Assembly (NCBI RefSeq): GCF_000222025.1
Contig: NZ_AFQO01000002.1
Span: forward strand, 1-61,702
Length of the DNA stretch: 61,702 bases
Source: Haemophilus haemolyticus M19501
Lineage (GTDB): Bacteria; Pseudomonadota; Gammaproteobacteria; Enterobacterales; Pasteurellaceae
Direction of reading: 5' to 3'
A model generated the notes under the pieces. It made no database searches and was not told the DNA's origin. It saw only the letters and a program-made list of their open reading frames with translations. Position 1 is the stretch's first letter, and the number at the start of each line of letters is the position of its first letter. The position numbers and the translations under genes are program-made. Positions 9,904 to 20,084 of the stretch are shown one piece after another.

Positions 9904-9934
9904 AAAAGAGCGGCTAAAAATAGCCGCTCTTTTT
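9904..9934. terminator. Hairpin terminator between proS and lptD
   Basis: aaagagcggcta / tagccgctcttt with a 4-nt AAAA loop and T/A runs on both sides. It separates convergent genes and can serve both. Confidence 0.88.
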
Positions 9935-9963
9935 GTTGATCTAACATTTATATTGAACAATGT

Positions 9964-12312
9964 TTAATCCAAACTAAATGCTCGAATATAAGGTAGTTTT
10001 CCTTTTTCTAGCATTTCTTGAATACCGCTTTGATGGTCATTGCTGCCTAAACCTCTTAATTCTAAGGTTACGCCAATACTATTATCATAAACAATTTCAT
10101 TGCTTGTTTGGTTTTGGTGGCTTGTGACATTGCGTTTTACACCAACACCTGTAGCCCAACAGCAACTGTTATATTGAACGCCTAGATATTGTTCTACAGG
10201 TTTGTTTAAAGCCAAATCTTGATAATAGCGTCCTACTACAGCCCAATTATTCGCAATTTCCCATCCTACAACCAATCCCACTTGTTGGATATCTTGTTGA
10301 TAGGCATTAGCTGATTTACCCAAGTTTTGGTCAATATATTCTTGGTTCGCATATCGATAATTTAACTGAATTAAATTATTTTTTTCAGGATTATATTCCA
10401 ATGATGTATTCGCTAATGATGTTGAATTGGTATGGGTATCAAATTGATAGCTGCCACGCCAATGCCATTTATTACTTATTTTCCAATTAGATTCTAATGC
10501 CCAAGCTGATGATGAAGTAGGGGTTTTATTTGCTGGATTTTCATCAATACGAGAATTACTTAAGTAATAAATTTGACCTGCAGATAAATTAAAGCGTTCT
10601 TCGCCACCAATATCATAAAAACGAGTTGTGCCACCCAAGGTAACTTGATTAGCCGATGAAATTCGGTCTAAACCACTATAACGGCGATCGCGGAATAGCG
10701 AATAGTAATCTTGCTGTACTAATGCTGAATCGTAACCAAATCCTAAATATTCATTATTAAGTGTTGAACCAATATTGCTTTGATTTCGGTAAGGACGATA
10801 TAAATACTGTACGTGCGGTTCAAAGGTTTGTGTATAGTCTTTTAAGAATGTTGTATCGCGTGCTAATACGCTTTGTAAATCAACTTTAAATTGTGGAATA
10901 ACTCGATTTACCGTTTTTTGCACGTCTTCTGCATTTTTTCCTGAACCTTTTTTCTGCTCGTAGCGAGTAGCATAAAGTTTAGTTTCAATATTCAAACTGC
11001 CGTATTTATTTGACATTAAAGAATTTAGGCTAGGCTCTACATGGAAACGCCATGCAGTTGGCATTAATTCACTGTCATTATCAAAACGAACAGCTTGTGA
11101 ATGTAATTTGAAATTTAACCATCCATTAGCCAAATCATGTTTGTAATAATTGAAATCTAATTGTGGCATTGCACGATAAGGGCCGATGTTTACAATATCA
11201 TCAAAAATTTGGAACTGACGTGCAGAAAGAGAAAAATTATAATTTGGTTGATAATAAGCTACGCGAGCATATTGGTTTGCGTAGCCGTCAGTACTTCGAC
11301 CATAAACGGACTCAAAATCGCTGAAATAACGTTTATCGCTTACTCGGGTATAGTCAATATTTAAGCGCCAATTTTGTAAAAAGCTAGAATTGTGATTCCA
11401 ATAGAACAAATGGCGTTTTCGATTATCACTAGAATATTCAGAGTAACGATCCTTACCTAGATATTCTCCTGCTACTTTACCTTCGCCAATAGGGGTTAAA
11501 TAGCGAAATTCCCCATTTGCTTGCCAACCACGGCGAGACATATATTTCGGGGTAAAAGTAAGATCGTAATTAGGTGCGATATTCCAATAAATGGGTTGTG
11601 CATACCAAAGACCATCTCGGCTAGATGTTCCCACACTTGGAATCAATAAGCCAGAACGACGACGATCTCCAATGGGTAATTGTAAGTAAGGGGTATAAAA
11701 GACAGGAACACCATGTACTTTAAAGCGAGCATGCCACATTTCTGCATATTCTTCTTTCACGTATTGACGGATTTCTGATGCATCCACAGCCCAAGCATTG
11801 TCACCTTGCAAACATGAAGTAAAGGTGGCGTTTTTCATTACGCGATAATTATTACTTAATGTTATATCATCGGCCTTACCGCGACCTTGACGACCGACAA
11901 ACTCATATTCTGAATTTGTTAAATTACCATCGTGACTATCTAAATTAAACTCTGCATCTTTACCCAACATATTGATCTGATTATCTTTATAATCAAACCC
12001 ATTGCGGACATAAGCCATGCGTAAAGGCGTTGGCTGGTTTCCTGATTGTTTGACCTGCACAGATTGTGCTAACAAATGACGATTACCTTGTTTCAAATCC
12101 ACATTACCTTGATAGGTCGCATCATTTGGCTGATTAATTTCTGCATTATCCGCTTCAATATATACAGGCAGAGAATTCACATCACCCGTCACGACTTCAC
12201 CACTAAATTTTGGCACGCCCATTAAACATTGTTCATGCAAATCCGCCAAACTTTGTTGGCTATAAAGTGCGGTCAAAATAGCAAGTGAAATTAAAGTGTG
12301 TTTTTTATTCAT
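9964..12312 (-). CDS. lptD: LPS-assembly outer-membrane protein LptD
   Basis: 782 aa. Signal peptide of about 23 residues (MNKKHTLISLAILTALYSQQ, then SLA), an OstA-like jellyroll domain (about 40-200), then a large beta-barrel ending with aromatic-rich strands. All four disulphide cysteines of the family are visible: one near residue 29 (EQCLMG), one near 167 (TSCLQGD), and a CC pair near 720 (YNSCCWATG). With LptE it inserts LPS or LOS into the outer leaflet. An uptake signal encodes LTAL within the signal peptide. LptM, its maturation helper, is also in the window. No surA or djlA gene adjoins it here; an insertion element lies just upstream. Confidence 0.96.
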   Translation of the reverse strand: MNKKHTLISLAILTALYSQQSLADLHEQCLMGVPKFSGEVVTGDVNSLPVYIEADNAEINQPNDATYQGNVDLKQGNRHLLAQSVQVKQSGNQPTPLRMAYVRNGFDYKDNQINMLGKDAEFNLDSHDGNLTNSEYEFVGRQGRGKADDITLSNNYRVMKNATFTSCLQGDNAWAVDASEIRQYVKEEYAEMWHARFKVHGVPVFYTPYLQLPIGDRRRSGLLIPSVGTSSRDGLWYAQPIYWNIAPNYDLTFTPKYMSRRGWQANGEFRYLTPIGEGKVAGEYLGKDRYSEYSSDNRKRHLFYWNHNSSFLQNWRLNIDYTRVSDKRYFSDFESVYGRSTDGYANQYARVAYYQPNYNFSLSARQFQIFDDIVNIGPYRAMPQLDFNYYKHDLANGWLNFKLHSQAVRFDNDSELMPTAWRFHVEPSLNSLMSNKYGSLNIETKLYATRYEQKKGSGKNAEDVQKTVNRVIPQFKVDLQSVLARDTTFLKDYTQTFEPHVQYLYRPYRNQSNIGSTLNNEYLGFGYDSALVQQDYYSLFRDRRYSGLDRISSANQVTLGGTTRFYDIGGEERFNLSAGQIYYLSNSRIDENPANKTPTSSSAWALESNWKISNKWHWRGSYQFDTHTNSTSLANTSLEYNPEKNNLIQLNYRYANQEYIDQNLGKSANAYQQDIQQVGLVVGWEIANNWAVVGRYYQDLALNKPVEQYLGVQYNSCCWATGVGVKRNVTSHQNQTSNEIVYDNSIGVTLELRGLGSNDHQSGIQEMLEKGKLPYIRAFSLD

Positions 12313-12482
12313 CGTCTTGTTTTAATTTGTCAGAAAATTGGTCAGATTATACTGGAAAAAGCTCAAGGCTAGTAATATTTTTCAATAAACTGTTGATGGG
12401 ATGTATCTAGAGTTTTCTATAATTTTGATCTGCACCCCAAAAGTTGGACTAAACAACCAACTGATTAAGGTGTAGATTTTTT

Positions 12483-12890
12483 ATGACTAAATTCAACCAA
12501 TCTTTCAAACAACGAGTGATCAATTTTTATCTTCAACATGGTAAAAATCGTTCTCTCACCAGACAGCATTTCCAACTTGCAGAACAAACATTAAATCGTT
12601 GTATTAAACAATTCAATCACAATGGAAACAATGGGTTAGAAGTCAGAGGCAAGAAACAAACGTATTCTCCTGAATTTAAACTCTCAGTTGTTCAAGCGGT
12701 TAAACAAGGAAAATGTTCTGCAGAATCTGCTTGTCTGCATTTCGGTATTGCCAATTTATGGATAATCAGTCAATGGTTGCAAGCCTTTGAAAGACAAGGT
12801 ATAAACGGTTTAATGCCAAAACCTAAAGGTCGTCCTAGTATAAAACCACAATATCCCAAAATGCCACCTAAACCCAAAACTGAAGATTAA
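12483..12890 (+). CDS. IS3-family transposase OrfA (helix-turn-helix), C-terminally truncated
   Basis: 135 aa with two helix-turn-helix modules (FKQRVINFYLQHGKNRSLTR and FKLSVVQAVKQGKCSAESAC) typical of InsJ/OrfA of the IS150 group, which is about 173 aa. The C-terminal leucine-zipper segment is absent: the protein stops after PKPKGRPSIKPQYP...KTED, where the internal deletion begins. It probably still binds terminal repeats but cannot form the normal OrfAB fusion. Confidence 0.8.
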   Translation: MTKFNQSFKQRVINFYLQHGKNRSLTRQHFQLAEQTLNRCIKQFNHNGNNGLEVRGKKQTYSPEFKLSVVQAVKQGKCSAESACLHFGIANLWIISQWLQAFERQGINGLMPKPKGRPSIKPQYPKMPPKPKTED

Positions 12891-12900
12891 GGGAAAGGGG

Positions 12901-13470
12901 AAAAATAAGAGAAAAAAATACCGCACTTACCAAGGTGAAAGAGGTCGTATTGCTGATAGTTTATTAGCTCGTAACTTTACCGCAAGCCGACCAAACGAAA
13001 AGAGGGTAACAGACCTCACTGAGTTGAAATGTGCAGAAGGTAAGCTGTATTTGTCGCCTATTAAAGACTTATTTAACCATGAAATCATTGCCTATGATTT
13101 ATCAAGAAGCCCGAATTTTGAGCAAATCACTCGAATGATGGCGCAAGCGGTAACAAGGCTTAATGGGGAAACGCCCATTTTACATTCAGACCAAGGATGG
13201 CAATATCAAATGAGAGGGTATCAAGCAATCCTCTTAAAATACGGTATTCAACAAAGTATGCCGAGAAAAGGAAATTGTTTAGATAATGCGGCGATGGAGA
13301 GTTTCTTTGGGCGATTAAAAACGGAATGCTTTTATGGTCGGGAATTTAACAGTAGAGAGGAAATAGTTGATGCCGTCAGGGATTATTTGGATTACTATAA
13401 CCACCGACGAATTCAACTAAAATTAAAAGGACTGAGTCCGATACAATATCGAAAACAATCCTTTAAATGA
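12901..13470 (+). pseudogene. IS3-family transposase OrfB fragment (DDE domain, N-terminus deleted)
   Basis: An open frame reads from about 12901 through KYRTYQGERGRIADSLLARNF and RPNEKRVTDLTE to the stop at 13470. The three catalytic acidic residues are present (VTD, HSDQGW, NAAMESFFG), as is the DYLDYYNHRR C-terminal signature. The N-terminal ~95 residues of a normal OrfB are missing, and the W of the usual NEKWVTD is replaced by R. The frame is +1 relative to orfA, not the -1 used for IS150 frameshifting. It is judged non-functional. Confidence 0.8.
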
Positions 13471-13537
13471 TAGTCTAACTTTTTGGCGTCAGATCAAAAT
13501 TCACCGCACTTTTGTTGTTATTCTAATTAACTAAAAA

Positions 13538-14329
13538 TTAATTTTTAGCTGCTGCTGCCGCTTTTACAATTACTGCAAATGCTGGGGCCTTTAATGATGC
13601 GCCACCCACTAATGCACCGTCGATGTCTGGCTGAGTAAATAATTCAGCGGCATTTGCATCATTTACAGAACCGCCGTATTGGATAATTACTTGGTCTGCC
13701 ACGGCTTGAGATTTCGCAGCGATGTGACCGCGGATAAATGCATGAACTGCTTGTGCTTGTGCAGGAGTCGCAGATTTACCAGTACCGATCGCCCAGATTG
13801 GTTCGTATGCGATCACTGCACCATTGAATGCTTCTACGCCTAATGCGTTGATCACCGCATCAATTTGACGTGCACACACTTCTTCAGTTTTGCCAGCTTC
13901 ATTTTCAGCTTCAGTTTCACCAATACATAATACTGGCACTAAGCCTGCTTCTTTAAGTGCAGCGAATTTTTTCGCCACAAATTCGTCGCTTTCCTTATGA
14001 TAAGTGCGGCGTTCAGAGTGGCCAATAATGATATATTTTGCACCGAAATCTTTTAACATTTCGCTAGAAATATCACCAGTAAATGCACCTTTCACATTGA
14101 TATCTACGTTTTGTGCACCTAATTGAACCACACTTTTACCGCCACAGCTGCAACCACAACCAGAAAGTGCTGTTTCAGCCGTACCTAAATACATAACGGG
14201 GGGAGCAATTGCTACATCACAACCTGTTACATCATGTAATTCTGCTTTTAATCCCTCGATTAATTCTTTGGTGAACGCTTTGGAACCGTTTAATTTCCAG
14301 TTACCCATAACTAAAGGACGACGTGCCAT
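13538..14329 (-). CDS. tpiA: Triosephosphate isomerase
   Basis: 263 aa from the ATG at 14329 ([12 protein letters not shown]), preceded by ggagaaac; a further upstream in-frame start is not homologous. It interconverts dihydroxyacetone phosphate and glyceraldehyde-3-phosphate. Catalytic Lys12 (GNWKLNG), His of [11 protein letters not shown], Glu of [11 protein letters not shown] and the phosphate-binding GALVGGASL are present. Compared with E. coli TpiA (255 aa) it carries an extra Cys- and Gly-rich loop at residues 57-65 (GCGCSCGGK, Cys58/60/62) before VQLGAQN. Monocistronic. Confidence 0.96.
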   Translation of the reverse strand: MARRPLVMGNWKLNGSKAFTKELIEGLKAELHDVTGCDVAIAPPVMYLGTAETALSGCGCSCGGKSVVQLGAQNVDINVKGAFTGDISSEMLKDFGAKYIIIGHSERRTYHKESDEFVAKKFAALKEAGLVPVLCIGETEAENEAGKTEEVCARQIDAVINALGVEAFNGAVIAYEPIWAIGTGKSATPAQAQAVHAFIRGHIAAKSQAVADQVIIQYGGSVNDANAAELFTQPDIDGALVGGASLKAPAFAVIVKAAAAAKN

Positions 14330-14494
14330 TTTTGTTTCTCCATAGTTGATAAAATTAACTCGCTTACTATACCAAAATTTCGCCACGATTCTTTGCAGAA
14401 GATCATAAAATTAAAAAAATTCTCATAGAAAGATGATTATCTTGTGCTAAAAAGCTACAATTACCTGTATGGAACCAATAAAAAATAACCAATT

Positions 14495-14935
14495 ATGAAA
14501 CTTTTCAAAGCTGAACAATGGAATATTGACGTGCTTCTTCCTCTTTTTGAAGCCTATCGCCAAGCCTATGGACAAGCAGAGAATCCAGAACGCACCTTGG
14601 CTTTTTTAACTAATCGCATGCGTTTTAATGAAAGCCTGTTTTTTATTGCGGTGGACGAAAATGAAAAGGCTATCGGCTTTGTGCAGCTTTTCCCTCGCCT
14701 TTCTTCTTTACAATTACAACGCTATTGGCAAATCACCGATATTTTTGTGTTAGAACATGCTCAACAAACGGAGATTTATGCGGCGTTGATTTCTAAAGCA
14801 AAAGACTTTGTGCATTTCACGCAATCCAATCGTTTAGTAGCAGAATTAGCGCAAAATCAATATTCAATGTTGGAATCGGAAGGGTTTAAATTGAACCCGA
14901 AAGAACGTTTATTTGAATTGAGTTTGTCATGCTAA
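14495..14935 (+). CDS. GNAT-family N-acetyltransferase
   Basis: 146 aa with a GNAT fold pattern: N-terminal alpha/beta ([14 protein letters not shown]), a core strand with [41 protein letters not shown] (acetyl-CoA loop region, poorly conserved) and the C-terminal SMLESEGF segment. The substrate cannot be inferred. Its last seven bases overlap the xerC start (ATGCTAA), so the pair is translationally coupled. Confidence 0.8.
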   Translation: MKLFKAEQWNIDVLLPLFEAYRQAYGQAENPERTLAFLTNRMRFNESLFFIAVDENEKAIGFVQLFPRLSSLQLQRYWQITDIFVLEHAQQTEIYAALISKAKDFVHFTQSNRLVAELAQNQYSMLESEGFKLNPKERLFELSLSC

Positions 14936-15816
14936 CAGCGTTAAATCGTTATTGGGATTATTTGCGGATTGAACGCCAAATGAGCCCTCACACAATCACT
15001 AATTATCAACATCAGCTTGATGCCTCCATCAAAATCTTAGCGCAACAAGATATTCACGCTTGGACACAAGTGACACCCAGCGTGGTGCGCTTTATTTTAG
15101 CGGAAAGCAAAAAACAAGGCTTAAAAGAAAAAAGCTTGGCTTTACGTTTATCCGCATTGCGGCGATTTCTCAGTTTTTTGGTGCAACAAGGCGAATTAAA
15201 AGTAAATCCCGCCACAGGCATTTCCGCACCTAAACAAGGCAAGCATTTACCGAAAAATATGGATGGCGAGCAAGTTCAACAGTTGCTTGCCAACGATAGC
15301 AAAGAGCCGATTGATATTCGTGATCGTGCGATTTTGGAATTAATGTATAGTTCGGGTTTACGTTTATCGGAATTACAAGGCTTAGATTTAAACAGCATTA
15401 ATACCCGAGTGCGGGAAGTGCGTGTTATCGGGAAAGGTAACAAAGAGCGTGTAGTGCCGTTTGGGCGTTATGCTTCGCATGCCATTCAAGAATGGTTAAA
15501 AGTGCGGGCATTATTTAACCCAAAAGATGAGGCATTATTTGTTAGCCAGCTTGGAAATCGTATTTCTCATCGCGCCATTCAAAAACGTTTGGAAACTTGG
15601 GGTATTCGCCAAGGCTTAAATAGCCATCTTAATCCACATAAATTGCGTCATTCCTTTGCGACGCATATGTTGGAAGCCAGTTCTGATTTACGCGCTGTGC
15701 AAGAATTGCTTGGGCATAGCAACCTTTCCACCACACAAATTTATACTCACTTAAATTTTCAACATCTGGCGGAAGTGTACGATCAGGCTCATCCAAGAGC
15801 GAAACGTAAAAAGTAA
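14929..15816 (+). CDS. xerC: Tyrosine recombinase XerC
   Basis: 295 aa. N-terminal SAM-like core-binding domain (about 1-85, [17 protein letters not shown]) and a catalytic domain with Arg in [10 protein letters not shown], Lys in [23 protein letters not shown] (His, Arg), LGHSNLS and the nucleophile Tyr in TTQIYTHL. The string HLPKNMD and tail HPRAKR favour XerC over XerD. With XerD and FtsK it resolves chromosome dimers at dif. It follows the GNAT gene with a 7-nt overlap and ends at an uptake-signal hairpin. Confidence 0.94.
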   Translation: MLTALNRYWDYLRIERQMSPHTITNYQHQLDASIKILAQQDIHAWTQVTPSVVRFILAESKKQGLKEKSLALRLSALRRFLSFLVQQGELKVNPATGISAPKQGKHLPKNMDGEQVQQLLANDSKEPIDIRDRAILELMYSSGLRLSELQGLDLNSINTRVREVRVIGKGNKERVVPFGRYASHAIQEWLKVRALFNPKDEALFVSQLGNRISHRAIQKRLETWGIRQGLNSHLNPHKLRHSFATHMLEASSDLRAVQELLGHSNLSTTQIYTHLNFQHLAEVYDQAHPRAKRKK

Positions 15817-15817
15817 A

Positions 15818-15845
15818 AATGCGGTGAAATTTCACCGCACTTTTG
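15818..15845. terminator. Uptake-signal dyad terminator between xerC and mutS
   Basis: Near-perfect palindrome atgcggtgaaa / tttcaccgcac with flanking A and T runs. It ends within 8 nt of the mutS stop on the other strand and serves both convergent genes. Confidence 0.88.
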
Positions 15846-15852
15846 TAAGATG

Positions 15853-18438
15853 TTACCCCACCATTTTCTTTAACTGATACAAATACGCCAAGGCTTGTTT
15901 AGGGCTTAAATCATCGGGATCCAGTTTTTCGATTGCCTCTCTTAGTGCATCCGTTTCTTGTTCAAACAATAATTCACCTTGAGTGTGATTGGCTTCACGC
16001 AATGCTTGAATTTGCTGATCAGCTGAATGGTCTGATGTTTTTTCTAATTGTGTCAATTTCTGTTTTGCTAGTTTAATAACGGATTGTGGCACACCAGCCA
16101 AAGCTGCCACCGCCAAACCATAACTTTTACTTGCAGCACCATCTTGTACGGCGTGCATAAAGGCAATGGTGTTGTTATGCTCAAGAGCATCTAAATGAAT
16201 ATTGGCGATGCCTTCTAGCTGTTCCGGCAACACGGTTAATTCAAAATAATGGGTGGCAAATAATGTAAGCGAGCGGATTTTTTTGGCTAACCATTCTGCA
16301 CAAGCCCAAGCTAAGGATAAGCCATCATAAGTGGATGTGCCGCGACCGATTTCATCAATAAGCACGAGACTTTGCGCAGTGGCTTGGTGAAGAATATTTG
16401 CCATTTCAGTCATTTCCACCATAAAGGTTGAACGCCCTGAGGCTAAATCATCAGACGCACCAATTCGAGTAAAAATACGATCAATCGGTCCAATTCGCGC
16501 GCTGTCTGCCGGCACAAAGCTGCCGATATACGCCAGCAATGTAATTAATGCGGTTTGGCGCATATAAGTACTTTTACCGCCCATATTTGGCCCGGTGATA
16601 ACTAATAAATGACGATTATGATTGAGTTCCACTGGGTTGGCGATAAAAGGATCTTTCAACACTTGTTCCACAACAGGATGACGACCATTTTCAATTTTCA
16701 CACTTACTTCATCACAGAATGTTGGCATCACGTAATTGAGGGTATCAGCGCGCTCGGCGAGATTGACCAATCCATCTAATTCAGAAAGTGCGAGGCTCGC
16801 CAGTTGCAATGAACCTAAGTGCGGTAATAATAAATCAAACAATTCATCGTAAAGTTGCTTTTCTAATGCTAACGCTGCGCCTTTTGATTTTAGTACTTTG
16901 TCTTCATATTCTTTGAGTTCAGGAATAATGTAACGCTCTGCATTTTTCAGGGTTTGGCGACGAACATAATGAATAGGCGCTTTATGCGCTTGCCCTTGGC
17001 TAATTTGAATGTAATAACCATGCACTGCATTAAAACCGATTTTTAAGGTGTCAATGCCCGTGCTTTCGCGCTCACGTTTTTCTAAGTTTTCCAAATATTG
17101 GGTTGCACCATCAGACAGCATACGCCATTCGTCCAACTCGGCGTGGTAACCTTCAGCAATCACGCCACCATCCCGAATTAAAAGCGGAGGTGTTTCAATC
17201 AATGCACGTTGCAATAAATCGCATTGCTCGCTGAAATCGGCAATTTGGCTGAAAAGAGCGGTTAAAAATGGCGGTGTTTTTTGTTGAACAATTGTGCGTA
17301 ATTCTGGAATTTGTTCTAACGCCGTGCGCAAGCGAGTGAGATCGCGTGGACGCGCTGAACGTAGCGCCACACGCGCTAAAATACGCTCCATATCGCCGAC
17401 TAATTGCAAATAAGGCTGAAGTTCATCAACCAAATCAAAATTCAGAATTTCCGCAATCGCTTGTTGGCGTTGTTTTAATTTTTCCACATCACGAATAGGC
17501 TGATGAATCCAACGTTTCAATAAGCGGCTACCCATTGGCGTGACGCATTTATCCAAGACAAACGATAGTGTATTTTCTGTGCCACCCGCAAGGTTTTGCG
17601 TCAATTCAAGATTTCTGCGAGTGGCGGCATCTAACTGAATGCAGTCTTGATTTTGAATCAAGCTAATGCTTTGAATATGGGGTAATGCAGTACGTTGGGT
17701 TTCTTTTGCATATTGCAATAAACAACCTGCTGCACTTAAGCCGAGCGGAGATTTTTCCACACCAAAGGCACGTAAATCTTTTGTGCCAAATTGATGATTT
17801 AATAACGTAATGGCTGTGCTAAGTTCAAATTCCCAAATCGGGCGACGGCGTAATCCCTTGCAATGTTCAATCGCAGCCATTTCGTTAAATTCTTCACAAT
17901 ACAGCAATTCCACAGGGGCAATACGTTGCAATTCCGCACGTAATGTTTCTTTATCCGCAGGTTCACAAAGCTGAAAACGGCCAGAGGTCATATCCAACGT
18001 TGCTAAGCCAAATTTTTCTTTTTCTTGATATACCGCAGCAATCAGATTGTCTTGGCGCTCTGGCAAAAGTGCTTCATCACTTACCGTACCGGGTGTAACT
18101 ATTCGCACAATTTGGCGCTCCACTGGCCCTTTACTTGTGGCTGGATCACCAATTTGTTCGCAAATCGCCACAGATTCACCCAACTGAACCAATTTTGCTA
18201 AATAACCTTCCACCGCATGATAAGGCACCCCAGCCATTGGAATTGGTTGCCCTGCAGATTGACCTCGTTTCGTCAAAGAAATATCCAACAATGCCGCCGC
18301 TTTTTTCGCATCGTCATAAAACAACTCGTAAAAATCCCCCATGCGATAAAACAACAAAATATCTGGATTCTCTGCTTTGAGTTTTAGATATTGTTGCATC
18401 ATTGGAGTATGTTGTTGGAAATTTTCTTCGGAAATCAT
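15853..18438 (-). CDS. mutS: DNA mismatch repair protein MutS
   Basis: 861 aa, full length. Mismatch-recognition Phe-x-Glu region ([14 protein letters not shown], about 35-48), connector and core/clamp domains, and the ATPase with Walker [14 protein letters not shown] (about 618), Walker [17 protein letters not shown] and ATHYFELT. It binds mispaired bases and recruits MutL. Normally rpoS sits between nlpD and mutS in enterobacteria; here only 136 bp with a hairpin separates them. An intact copy argues against a mutator state due to this gene. Confidence 0.97.
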   Translation of the reverse strand: MISEENFQQHTPMMQQYLKLKAENPDILLFYRMGDFYELFYDDAKKAAALLDISLTKRGQSAGQPIPMAGVPYHAVEGYLAKLVQLGESVAICEQIGDPATSKGPVERQIVRIVTPGTVSDEALLPERQDNLIAAVYQEKEKFGLATLDMTSGRFQLCEPADKETLRAELQRIAPVELLYCEEFNEMAAIEHCKGLRRRPIWEFELSTAITLLNHQFGTKDLRAFGVEKSPLGLSAAGCLLQYAKETQRTALPHIQSISLIQNQDCIQLDAATRRNLELTQNLAGGTENTLSFVLDKCVTPMGSRLLKRWIHQPIRDVEKLKQRQQAIAEILNFDLVDELQPYLQLVGDMERILARVALRSARPRDLTRLRTALEQIPELRTIVQQKTPPFLTALFSQIADFSEQCDLLQRALIETPPLLIRDGGVIAEGYHAELDEWRMLSDGATQYLENLEKRERESTGIDTLKIGFNAVHGYYIQISQGQAHKAPIHYVRRQTLKNAERYIIPELKEYEDKVLKSKGAALALEKQLYDELFDLLLPHLGSLQLASLALSELDGLVNLAERADTLNYVMPTFCDEVSVKIENGRHPVVEQVLKDPFIANPVELNHNRHLLVITGPNMGGKSTYMRQTALITLLAYIGSFVPADSARIGPIDRIFTRIGASDDLASGRSTFMVEMTEMANILHQATAQSLVLIDEIGRGTSTYDGLSLAWACAEWLAKKIRSLTLFATHYFELTVLPEQLEGIANIHLDALEHNNTIAFMHAVQDGAASKSYGLAVAALAGVPQSVIKLAKQKLTQLEKTSDHSADQQIQALREANHTQGELLFEQETDALREAIEKLDPDDLSPKQALAYLYQLKKMVG

Positions 18439-18521
18439 CTAATTACCTGCTTTTGAAACTGAATAAAGATAGGTTTTGTTGCGGTTATTTTAGGTGCCGA
18501 AAGGGGAAAAAGCTAGATAAA

Positions 18522-18566
18522 AAAGAGCGGTGAAAATTTGTTGAGATTTTTCACCGCTCTTTGTTA
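18522..18566 (-). terminator. nlpD terminator
   Basis: 15-bp perfect stem (aaagagcggtgaaaa / ttttcaccgctcttt) with an 11-nt loop, just downstream of the nlpD stop on the minus strand and ending in T-rich sequence in that direction. Confidence 0.88.
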
Positions 18567-18574
18567 GAAGAAGA

Positions 18575-19867
18575 TTAACGTCTTGGGAGGTAACGTACTG
18601 GATCCACTGATTTACCTTTATAGCGAATTTCAAAGTGGAGTTTTACGGTATTTGTACCAGAGCTACCCATTTTTGCGATTTCTTGACCAGCTTTGACTTC
18701 TTGTTGATCGGTTACAAGAATTTTGTCGTTATGCGCATAAGCACTTAAGAAATCATCATTATGTTTGATGATGATTAAATTACCGTAACCACGTAAAGCA
18801 TTGCCAGCATACACTACGCGACCTGATGCAGCTGCTTTTACCGCTTGTCCACGAGAGCCACTAATATCAATCCCTTTATTTCCACCATCAGTATTGGAGA
18901 AACCTTGAATGATATTACCTGAAGTCGGCCATTGCCATGCAATATTCGATGCGATTGGCGCAACAACATTGGCATTAATCGGTGTGCTATTGGTGTTCTC
19001 TACTGGTGTAGTTGGTACTGATGGTGTTGTCGCTGGGGTAACAGGAGTTGTCGCAACTGGTACCATTGCTGGTGCGCTATTTGCTACACCTGCGCCAGAT
19101 TTAATTGGTCCAATGATTGTGCCATCAGATCCCATTTGCGTACCATTTGCACCTGGCGTATAGGTGACTGCTGGTTCTGCAGGTGCAGCCACAGTAGTTG
19201 TTGTCGTTGCTACCGCAGGTTGTTTTACTGGAACCGTTGTTGTCACTGTTTTTGTGCCACAATTAGAGATTTTTAAAGTTTGACCTAGGCTCAAGCTATA
19301 AGGCTCGGTCATGTTATTCAATGCGGCTAACTCTTTTACATCAATCCCCGCCAAGTAAGCGATTAAGAACATCGTATCGCCTTTGTTCACTTTATAGGTA
19401 TTGCCTTTGTAAGATCCTTTTTCAATTTGGCTATAATCTGGTGCATTAGTATTTGGATTGCGTGGAACATTAATATGTTGCGAACCTACACAATCAGAAA
19501 CAGTTTTAGTGATGGTTTTTGTTTGTACAGCTGGCGCAGGAGTAGCTGATTTTTGAGTAGGCTGAAATGCTGGCTGCGCAGGTTTGAATGCCGGTTGAGC
19601 AGGCGCTGCTGGCATGGCAGGCTGTTGATAGGTTGGTTGGAAATTTGGCTGTGGCGTTTGCACGCCTGTTGGTACACCGCCCATCGCTGGTACCGTGTTT
19701 TTTTGAATTTCAGGCTGCCAAGAACCGCCCGTGCTCTCGCCATTTACAGGTTGCATAATACCAGGTGAAAGGGTGTTATCTGCATTGGTAATTGGCGCAG
19801 GAGAATTAGAGGTACAAGCTGATAATACAACAATACTTAAAGGGAGTAAGAGAAACGATTTTTTCAT
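18575..19867 (-). CDS. nlpD: NlpD (LppB), LysM/M23 lipoprotein, murein hydrolase activator
   Basis: 430 aa. A lipoprotein signal ends at Cys18 (VVLSACTSN). A Pro/Gln/Ala-rich linker follows, then a LysM domain (about 150-200: YKVNKGDTMFLIAYLAGIDVKELAALN), a long Thr/Pro/Ala-rich region, and a C-terminal LytM/peptidase M23 domain (about 310-430). Of the catalytic zinc-binding pattern, the equivalent of the first His is N (GNKGIDISG), as in activating, non-hydrolytic NlpD/EnvC proteins; SAYAHND and LHFEIRY remain. In E. coli NlpD activates the amidase AmiC during division. The N-terminal 30 residues of the mature protein are mirrored in the neighbouring small lipoprotein. Confidence 0.93.
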   Translation of the reverse strand: MKKSFLLLPLSIVVLSACTSNSPAPITNADNTLSPGIMQPVNGESTGGSWQPEIQKNTVPAMGGVPTGVQTPQPNFQPTYQQPAMPAAPAQPAFKPAQPAFQPTQKSATPAPAVQTKTITKTVSDCVGSQHINVPRNPNTNAPDYSQIEKGSYKGNTYKVNKGDTMFLIAYLAGIDVKELAALNNMTEPYSLSLGQTLKISNCGTKTVTTTVPVKQPAVATTTTTVAAPAEPAVTYTPGANGTQMGSDGTIIGPIKSGAGVANSAPAMVPVATTPVTPATTPSVPTTPVENTNSTPINANVVAPIASNIAWQWPTSGNIIQGFSNTDGGNKGIDISGSRGQAVKAAASGRVVYAGNALRGYGNLIIIKHNDDFLSAYAHNDKILVTDQQEVKAGQEIAKMGSSGTNTVKLHFEIRYKGKSVDPVRYLPRR

Positions 19868-19890
19868 AGTAATTCCTTATTGTTCCGTTA

Positions 19891-20076
19891 TTATTTCACT
19901 TGCGCTGGCATCGTATTTTTTTGAATTTCTGGCATAAAGCTACCGCCAGCAACAGCGCCAGTGCCTTCTACTGGTTGCATGATGCCGTTTGGCAACGCAT
20001 CTGGATCTTTGACTGGTTCTGAAGCACATCCAACTAATACGAATCCAACCATTAAAATAAGACCTAATTTATTCAT
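19891..20076 (-). CDS. Small lipoprotein related to the NlpD N-terminus
   Basis: 61 aa. Signal peptide with lipobox LVGCASE (Cys17). The mature part contains LPNGIMQPVEG and MPEIQKNTMPAQ, which align with LSPGIMQPVNG and QPEIQKNTVPAM of NlpD encoded 23 nt downstream. It has no LysM or M23 domain. It looks like a partial tandem duplicate of nlpD kept as a free-standing lipoprotein, or a separate member of an NlpD-associated family. The ribosome binding site is aggat before ATG. Function unknown. Confidence 0.75.
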   Translation of the reverse strand: MNKLGLILMVGFVLVGCASEPVKDPDALPNGIMQPVEGTGAVAGGSFMPEIQKNTMPAQVK

Positions 20077-20084
20077 TTTTTATC

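Larger units (their letters stand above)
12426..13496 (+). mobile_element. Internally deleted IS150-like (IS3 family) insertion element
   Basis: 1,071 bp bounded by imperfect 26-bp terminal inverted repeats (21/26 matching): left starts TGATCTGCACCCC, right complement starts TGATCTGACGCC, both continuing into AAAAGTT and GACTA. It contains an OrfA-type and the C-terminal part of an OrfB-type transposase. About 0.4 kb is missing compared with the roughly 1.44 kb of IS150. No convincing target-site duplication is visible. It lies between lptD and tpiA. Confidence 0.88.

Noticed and set aside
12420-13502. Target-site duplication around the insertion element
   Set aside because: Flanks are both A/T-rich but no unambiguous direct repeat of 3-5 bp can be identified.
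18439-18574. Possible rpoS remnant between nlpD and mutS
   Set aside because: Only a hairpin and AT-rich spacer are visible in 136 bp; no sigma-factor-like residues in any frame.
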